Origin: Diphasiastrum complanatum
Lineage: Eukaryota; Streptophyta; Lycopodiopsida; Lycopodiales; Lycopodiaceae
Direction: 5' to 3'
Assembly: GCA_029204225.1 (NCBI GenBank)
Contig: CM055111.1
Location: 19,013,015-19,077,014 of the forward strand
DNA length: 64,000 bases
Part shown: piece by piece, positions 57,901-64,000 of the stretch
Position numbering within the stretch: the first letter of the stretch is position 1
Layout: every line of letters starts with the position of its first letter
Program-made: the position numbers and the translations under genes
The notes under the pieces: generated by a model
Database searches by the model: none
What the model was told of the DNA's origin: nothing
Seen by the model: only the letters and a program-made list of their open reading frames with translations

Positions 57901-58990
57901 AAAATAGATTTTACAAGTAGAGGTGAGGAAGTCCTCCAAATCCAAGGTAGAGCCTCCAAATGTCCTCCAAGCAACCTGCAAGCTTCAAGATACTCCCCAA
58001 CTCCAAGCTAGGATGCCTCCACCTGCAAGTAAGGATTTGCAAGCCTCCAAGGATCTCTCCTCCACTTGTGTCCCTACTCTTTAAACACAAAGATAGATAA
58101 CAAGCTGGCCTCAAGTATTCACCACCCAACCATAGCTAGATCGAAGCTCCAAGCAAGACCTATCTAGCACCCCCTTGCTAACCATAAACAAATCACAAGC
58201 ATACCACAACACTCCATAGCATACTCAATATCCAAACCCTACTTATGTCCCATACCATAAGCAAGATCCAAACCTTAAGCATACTACCACAAGAAAGCAC
58301 TATACACACTAGTAGCAACACTAGAGCATAAGCAAAGCAAACAAGAGATATCTCCCCCTCCCAATGGGCGCCCTACTACCCTCATATAGATGGCCCATGG
58401 ACCCCTCCAATGCACTACGGAGTTTCATGCTCATCCAATGTGAGAGAGAGAAGCCTAGGGGAGTTAAAGAATCTCCAAGAGCCTCCATAGGCTTATGAAA
58501 GGTCAAGAGTCTCCTTCCATAACCTATGACTCTTTGATTGCCTTTCTTGTGGGAGTTGGGAACTCAATGGACACTTTAGAAGAGCGCCCTCCTACTAGGT
58601 CCCATTGCCCAAGTTATGCATGTATACTTTGGTCCTAGACCATGAAAGTGATATGGTTCAAGGTTGAGGCCCAAGGTTTAGAAAAATAGTCATCCAATGA
58701 CTTTCTAACACCTCTCTAGGTTCCATACCTCCATCCAAGGCATAGGCACCTACCTGCCCTTAACCAAGGACACTAGTACCTTAATCTAAGACACCTACCC
58801 TTAATCCTAAGGGTACCCCTTATCCAAGGGTCACGTGACTCCATACCTCTGACCAAGGTATAGGCGCTTGCGTAGCTGCTCTTATCCAAAGGCACATACC
58901 CTTAATCCTAAGGGTAACCCTCCATTTAGCCCCAACACTAAATGGACCAATAGGGGACTGAAGTACTGCTAGTTACATAGGTATGTAACA
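57901..58990 (-). mobile_element. Probable chromovirus 3' LTR region (minus orientation)
   Basis: The right edge GTATGTAACA (58990) is followed by TTCCTTCCCCCTAAACTC, which on the minus strand is a polypurine tract then TGTTACATACC, an LTR start. The left edge is not determined, so the LTR length is unknown. The body is rich in CCTCCAA (left) and CCTTAATCCTAAGGGTA (58800-58920) words. Confidence 0.4.
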
Positions 58991-59008
58991 TTCCTTCCCC
59001 CTAAACTC

Positions 59009-60424
59009 TTGTAGGGAAAAATTTAGAAAATTCTTCTAGAGATCAGTCTCCTTTTCCCAGGTATCCTCCTCTTCTGATTTGTCCCTCCACCTGACTAAAA
59101 ATTCCCGAAGCACTCTACTTCATAGAGTCCTCTGCCGGCTATTAACAATCACCTCGGGTTCAGGTGGTCCACTCACGGACTCATCACGAAGAAGTTCTAC
59201 TAGATCTTCCACAGGGACCAGGGTCTCCCCAACCCCCAACGAGGGTTTCAACTTACTAACGTGGAAAACAAGATGAATTCCAATGTTAGTTGGAAGGTCT
59301 AGTTTGTATGCGACCTTGTTTATTACTTGGATAACCTTAAAAGGATTGCAATACCTAGGCGCCAACTTTGCACACTTTTCCCTAGAGTGATTAGGGACTC
59401 TAAAAAACACCCAATCGTTGACCATGAATACCTTGTGCTTCCGAGATAGATCAGCATAGTGCCTTGCCCTGTCCTAGGCACTTCTTATGCTATCTTTAGC
59501 CAACTGTAACATTTCTTGCATATCCACAAGGAAATCAGCTGCGGCTTGCACCCGTAGGTTTTTCATGCCAACACTAATTGGTGATCAAGGTTGAAAACCA
59601 TACATAAGCATGAAAGGGCTGAATCCGGTCGCTGAATGTTTTGCATTGTTATATGCAATACTCTCCTATGGACAGATCATCCAGAATCAGACGGTCAAAC
59701 GGAAAGGACCAATCAGACGATCGAAGATAGCTTGCCAAAAATTTTCAGTGAATTTTGGGTCACGGTCACTGACAATATCGCAAGGCAGCCTGTACAGTCG
59801 AAAAAAGCTTCTCAACAAACAATTGAACTAGTTCTGAAGCTTTAACAGTAGTTTTCGTTGGGATAAATTGAGCAAACTTCGTAAGTCTGTCAACAATGAC
59901 CCAAACCGAATCATGGCCCTTCCCTGTACGTGGAAGCCCGACCACAAAATCCATAGATATACTTTCCCACTTTCCGATAGGAATATCTAAAGGATGTAAT
60001 AGGCCATTAGCCTCTCTGCTTTATTTAACTGGCACTTAGTACATTTAAGTACATAGGCCTCTACCTGACTTTTCATCTTAGGCCACCAAAATTGCCTTCG
60101 AACTAAGTCAAGTGTTCTTTGTATACCCGGATGTCCTACGCATGGACTATCATGACACTCATACAAGATTTGGGCCCTTACAGTGTCATTCTCTGGTACA
60201 CACACCTTTCCTTTACGAAACAAAATCTTGTTTCGAATTAGAAAATCCGTTTCAGTCTTTCCCTGATTCGAGGAATCTTGCAAACCTGAATCGACCCCCA
60301 AAAGTACTTGTTGCCAATACTTTCCAAAAAAAAGATCGAACTCATATAGTCCTTGAAGAGACTGAAACAACCCCGGTTCTATAACAGTAAAGCACAACTG
60401 GTTAATAACCGGTAACTGACTCAA
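59009..60424 (-). pseudogene. Second chromovirus integrase with chromodomain, micro-inverted
   Basis: Minus strand: HHCC finger (ECHDSPCVGHPGIQ and CTKCQLNKAER, about 60150-60020), core MDFVVGLPRTGKGHD (first Asp, 59954), then after a frameshift [18 protein letters not shown] (second Asp, about 59780). The next block, [13 protein letters not shown] with the catalytic Glu, is readable only on the plus strand at 59672-59728, so a small inversion cuts the core. Minus-strand reading resumes at AYNNAKHSATGFSPFMLMYG, VFFRVPNHSREKCAKLAPRY, FHVSKLKPSLG and a chromodomain (REFLVRWRDKSEEEDTWE, about 59090). About 30 codons next to the inversion are also missing. It belongs to the same lineage as the 48.3-49.7 kb copy. 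Confidence 0.85.
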
Positions 60425-60595
60425 AGCATCCGCTAGACTATCTTTGAATGCCTAGAAGCCTAGGGCTTGGACAGGTCAAGGGATTCTTAAGGCCCTCTTT
60501 TCAATCACAATAATCATAGGACATGTCTATTTGTCAAAACAACTCAACGATCATTGGAGGGAAAAAATAGCAAGTCCCTTACCCCATTTCACCTA

Positions 60596-60675
60596 GAAAA
60601 GTCAAGTCCCCCCTATGACAGATAACTAGGGTTAAGAAAAGTCAAGTCTCCCCTATGACAGATGACTAGGGTTAA
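60596..60675 (+). repeat. 40-bp tandem duplication
   Basis: Two units (60596-60635, 60636-60675) with GAAAAGTCAAGTC.CCCCTA and TGACAGAT.ACTAGGGTTAA, two differences by eye. Confidence 0.85.
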
Positions 60676-60875
60676 GAAATCTCAGGTGGGATAATTGAAG
60701 ATGCCGAGGAGTACTGCCCAACATTTTCACATGCCATGGGGCCCCTATTTTTCAGGAGCAGTTTATTTTTAAATTTTGTAGGTGAGATAACATCCTTGAG
60801 AACAATAGAGGAGAAAGAATAAAGATCTCCCAAACAGATTTGTGTGTGAAAGGGGAGCGATGGAAGGTGGAGGAT

Positions 60876-61007
60876 AAGTTTGACTCAGTGTCACTATTGA
60901 CCCCTACATGTGTGAAAGCAACCGTTTAATGCGGAAAGCCCAAGTTTGACTCAGTGTCACTATTGACCCCTCCATGTGTGAAAGCAACCGTTTGATGCGG
61001 AAAGCCC
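60876..61007 (+). repeat. 66-bp tandem duplication
   Basis: Units 60876-60941 and 60942-61007, both starting AAGTTTGACTCAGTGTCACT; about two differences by eye, so recent. Confidence 0.9.
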
Positions 61008-61851
61008 ATTGATCCTGCAAATCATACACAATTTGTATTCCTTTTGCAAAATAGTGGTTTTAATAAAATTAGAAGTAAGTAGTTCACATATTTTAAACTT
61101 TCAAGTGGCTTGAGTTATCATCCAACGCGTTCATGGTGCCAAGTCCTATTGAAATGCACTGACGTGCGCCAGTCAAAACGAAGCATCCAGCAAATTGCGC
61201 CCGTCGATGTTGACCCCGTCCTGTAGACAGCCCGTGGAGGATCTGATCCCCAAGAGACCAGGTGGAAATACAGAAGCGGACCTGGCAGAAAGGACGAGAG
61301 AGTGCGAGAGAGAGAGAGAGAGACAGAGAGCAAACGAGAGAGAGAGGGCGGTTTCGGCTATGGCTTCCATCGATGCGTTTCGTGTAGCATCGTGAAGGTT
61401 AATAATGTGTTTTTTTGCGCGGATCTGATTAGATCATGCTTCAGTATATGTTTTGTGATGCTTTTCGGGGTTTTGAGCCCGTTTTCTAGCTTCATTGCCA
61501 TGTCTTTTAGTTCATTGTAATGAGTTGCTGATCCACAGAGGTCTGCGTGTTCATCCTCTCCACTCTGTATTATTCAACCAGAGAAGTTTTTCGCCTGCCA
61601 AATCTATCTTTTAATTCAATGTTTTAGATTAAGCCGCGCTGCTGTTTGTACAATCTGAGGTTGGTGAGTTGGGGCATGACGAAAGGGTATTTTTGAGGCC
61701 GTGCTTAGGAATCTGGCATATGTATTTTGATCTGTCGGTGGAAAGACAGTGAGCAGTGTGTTTTGGTTGAGGTCTTGAGGGGCTGCGGTTGCTCTGAAAG
61801 AAAGCTTGTTGTTGAAGAGGTTGTGAGGCTGTTGTGTGTCTTGAGCACGGC

Positions 61852-62062
61852 ATGAGGTGGTGGCAAAGGATAACAGCCGAGCAGCATCCAGTTTTCGTAC
61901 CCGAGCAGCGGCAACCACAGCATCAACCGCAACATCAACAGCAACACATGGAAAACAATGACAATCCATCGGGTTTAAGATCTGTGTCCGCCGTGGCTAG
62001 GGCATTTTTACTGAGCAAGCGCCGGCTACGACTTGATCCGGAAAAGAAATTAGTCTTTTTAT
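61852..62062 (+). CDS. VAP4-type VAMP-associated protein, first coding exon (partial gene)
   Basis: ATG 61852 opens 70 codons plus one base to a GTAAGT donor at 62063. The N-terminal region is Gln/His/Pro-rich (PEQRQPQHQPQHQQQHME), followed by GLRSVSAVARAFLLSKRRLR and LDPEKKLVFL, which matches the start of the MSP domain of Arabidopsis VAP4-class proteins (PVA41/42: ..VAKSFLPTKRRLKLDP.. then the lipid- and FFAT-binding beta-sandwich). The His/Gln-rich stretch before the domain is also a feature of that class. The phase-1 split leaves a T that can start the expected Tyr codon. Downstream exons are not in the window; the intron is at least 1.9 kb. Known: VAPs tether the ER to other membranes. 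The first in-frame ATG was chosen as the start. Confidence 0.75.
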
Positions 62063-64000
62063 GTAAGTTTCAATCTCCCTCAAGCTTTCTCGTATGTTAA
62101 AACTGGAGATCCAAAAGAGGGGTGACAGTTCAGAGCTTGTGCTGCGAGATTTGATTTGGCAGAATTAGTCAAACCTTTTTATTTTTTCCCGCATTGAGTA
62201 GAAAGAGTATCCATTCCTATTGTGAACAAATAAGAAGAGATTGTTAATCTGGAGTTTGAAAATCCGACATTAGATTTTGTCTCTCCATGATTTTCATCCC
62301 TTTTTAGGAAAGAACCCCTCATAATCACAGGGACACCAGAATTACCATATCTTGAATTTTGTGGATTTAATTGCTGCAAAAGGAGCTATTTAATGGCAGT
62401 AAAGAGCTTGCATAAAAATTGAAAAAGGATTTTCCCTATCACACTGCTGTTGTGTCTCACCGTAGGTGTTTAGATTCTAATTTGCTGTATCTTGTTTGAA
62501 GTTTAGTAACCTGTGCCAAGTCTCAAACTGTAACCAGAAGAATCTAGTGCCTTTTGAAGATGATCAGACCTTTCAGGAATGATCAGATACACCACTGCTG
62601 TAAAAGAATAATGCTAGTAGCAAAGGATTGTGGGACAGATGAAAGTCATGCTTGCAATAAAGTTTAAGTGGTCCTGCATCCTTTTAATGTATTCGTGTGG
62701 CGACATCAGGTGCTTTGTGTTTGTCCCGAGATTGATTTTTTCAGAGCTTCGCTTCAGGAATTTATTTTAGGTGTGCTGATATTTGCATCTCAAATTTTGT
62801 ATTCTCTTGTTAAATTTGGAAGAAGGATTTCTCAACCATTTTTTTTGGAGTTGTGTCATAATTTGCTTTATACCCTCCCTGCACATTTCACAGTTTATGC
62901 TACCTGCTTTACATATTTGCACTCTTGTTTGGGTCAGAATTCCTGAAGCATTCTAATCAGAATGTTCTGGAAAAATATGATTTTTAATTGTGATTTTTTG
63001 GTTTTTTCAAAGGGAGGAGTACAAAAGAGAGTTTGGGGGAAAAAAAACGTTAAGAAAATGATTGTGACAGTTTTAAGTCCATTTAGATTTTACAGTAGCC
63101 TGTATTTGTAGATTTGATTGGTCAACATTTTGGAGCTTCTTTTGTCTATTGTGCAATTTGAACAAGGTTTTTTATGCACATACTGGTGCTTGCACATGAT
63201 CAGAACCCTTTCAACATTTTGGAGGTGCTTTTGGCAAAGTTTGTTGTTCTGTATGGCATTTTGAGAAATATCTTTGGCATCTTAAAGCCAAGTTGTCTAT
63301 ATGTCTATACATGCTGATGACTCTCCAAACCAGAAACCATAAAACCATTTATCAATATTCTCACAATTTGTTTTCATTTTTTACTTCCATACTGAGCCAG
63401 CTATCTTCCACATTATTGGGACATAATTCTACCAATTTTGCCATCACTTTGAAGGGCATATCTCCATATTTTGGTTGCTAGTTTTGCATACCAGTTCCTT
63501 CTCTAATCATGGTATGCCCAAGACAGGAGCTTGACTTTGATCCTGAATCAAGAATGTTGTCTAACGTTTAGAGAGGTGTTGCTGACCAGTTAACAGGAGA
63601 GATTTCATATTGGATTCTGTCATGAAAATCCTTTCATAGGACATCAATAAGAGCCCACCAAGCTGCATCCAAATCTTGGAAGACAATAATAGCCCATGTT
63701 ATCTTTCCACTCAGCCTCCTGGGGAATATGATACTTTCTTGGTCCATAATTACAAGGACAATGTACACCTGGTTGTTCATTCTGGTTTGCAGGTGGTAAC
63801 AAGCTATGAAACATGGTTGCCTGTTTCGGAATGGAGTAGTGTTGTGGAGAGTTCCATTCTCGAACGAGCCTTGAAAAAAATAATTTTTAGTATATTTTTT
63901 TTCGATAGCTGATTGTTTCTATCTGGTATTGTGGATCATGGTAGCAAAAGACAATTGCTGGATCAGGGCAATTTTTTTTCATTGCTGCTCATTTCTGCTT
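62063..64000 (+). other. First intron of the VAP4-type gene (runs off the window)
   Basis: Begins GTAAGTTTC. I found no exon carrying the rest of the MSP domain and no transposon domain. T-rich and plant-intron-like. A nested gene is not supported. Confidence 0.5.

Larger units (their letters stand above)
60425..61851. other. Upstream region of the VAP gene
   Basis: Contains tandem duplications (60596-60675, 60876-61007) and a GA-rich tract at about 61305-61345 that probably lies in or near the 5' UTR. No TATA box can be assigned with confidence. Short frames here are not supported. Confidence 0.4.

Noticed and set aside
63676-63912. 78-codon open frame near the right edge
   Set aside because: Lies in the presumed VAP intron; it does not match the expected MSP-domain exon.

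Overview
The window is nuclear DNA of a land plant with a large, repeat-packed genome. Two host genes can be supported: a complete six-exon cytochrome P450 of the CYP704B type (6111-10926, +) and the first coding exon of a VAP4-type (VAMP-associated protein) gene at the right edge (61852-62062, +). Spliced genes with GT..AG introns, Ty1/copia, Ty3/gypsy and CACTA elements, and a SWIM-type MULE-like transposase all fit a vascular plant. The very long (GT)n and (GA)n arrays and the transposase family make a fern or other non-flowering lineage my best guess, but that is inference. I see no bacterial, organellar, tRNA, rRNA or CRISPR features.

Layout. 0-4.9 kb: a copia gag relic, microsatellites and the 5' end of a minus-strand copia element (LTR 4599-4871). 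5.5-10.9 kb: promoter duplication and the CYP704B gene, with repeats in its introns. 11.9-15.4 kb: a dead gypsy RT, an LTR fragment, an acidic gag-like relic on the minus strand and another gypsy LTR. 15.4-18.4 kb: a truncated copia element (+). 18.4-20.85 kb: a minus-strand gag-like relic and a repeat-rich flank. 20.85-22.98 kb: a non-autonomous CACTA transposon with a CAA target duplication, possibly carrying a captured exon. 23.4-24.45 kb: gypsy integrase (-). 24.7-25.9 kb: foldback mosaic. 26.2-29.46 kb: broken MULE-like transposase.

29.46-43.6 kb is one rearranged locus. A gypsy element inserted into the MULE-like gene, making a CAACT target duplication. Later the segment of about 38.25-43.6 kb was inverted, so the two 825-bp LTRs now face each other and the 3' part of the transposase lies on the opposite strand. 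Between the LTRs lie two related minus-strand gag-like ORFs (A and B) and the gypsy integrase.

43.6-44.25 kb: second copy of the minus-strand copia 5' end. 44.25-47.9 kb: AT-rich, nothing recognised. 47.9-49.75 kb: chromovirus integrase with chromodomain (-). 49.75-53.4 kb: three colliding copia relics. 54.5-56.4 kb: an inverted repeat whose arms carry 160-bp (TC)n and 138-bp (AG)n arrays, around a CACTA-like end. 59.0-60.4 kb: second chromovirus integrase, with a micro-inversion through its active site. 60.4-64 kb: tandem duplications, then the VAP4-type gene with a first intron that runs off the window.

Apart from CYP704B and the visible VAP exon, every coding region is broken by stops, frameshifts or truncation. 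The window is mainly a record of nested transposon insertion and rearrangement around two host genes. I found no convincing new multi-gene system. The strongest new observations are the TSD-anchored gypsy/MULE inversion, the CACTA element with its possible captured exon, the integrase micro-inversion, and the copied splice donor in a CYP704B intron.
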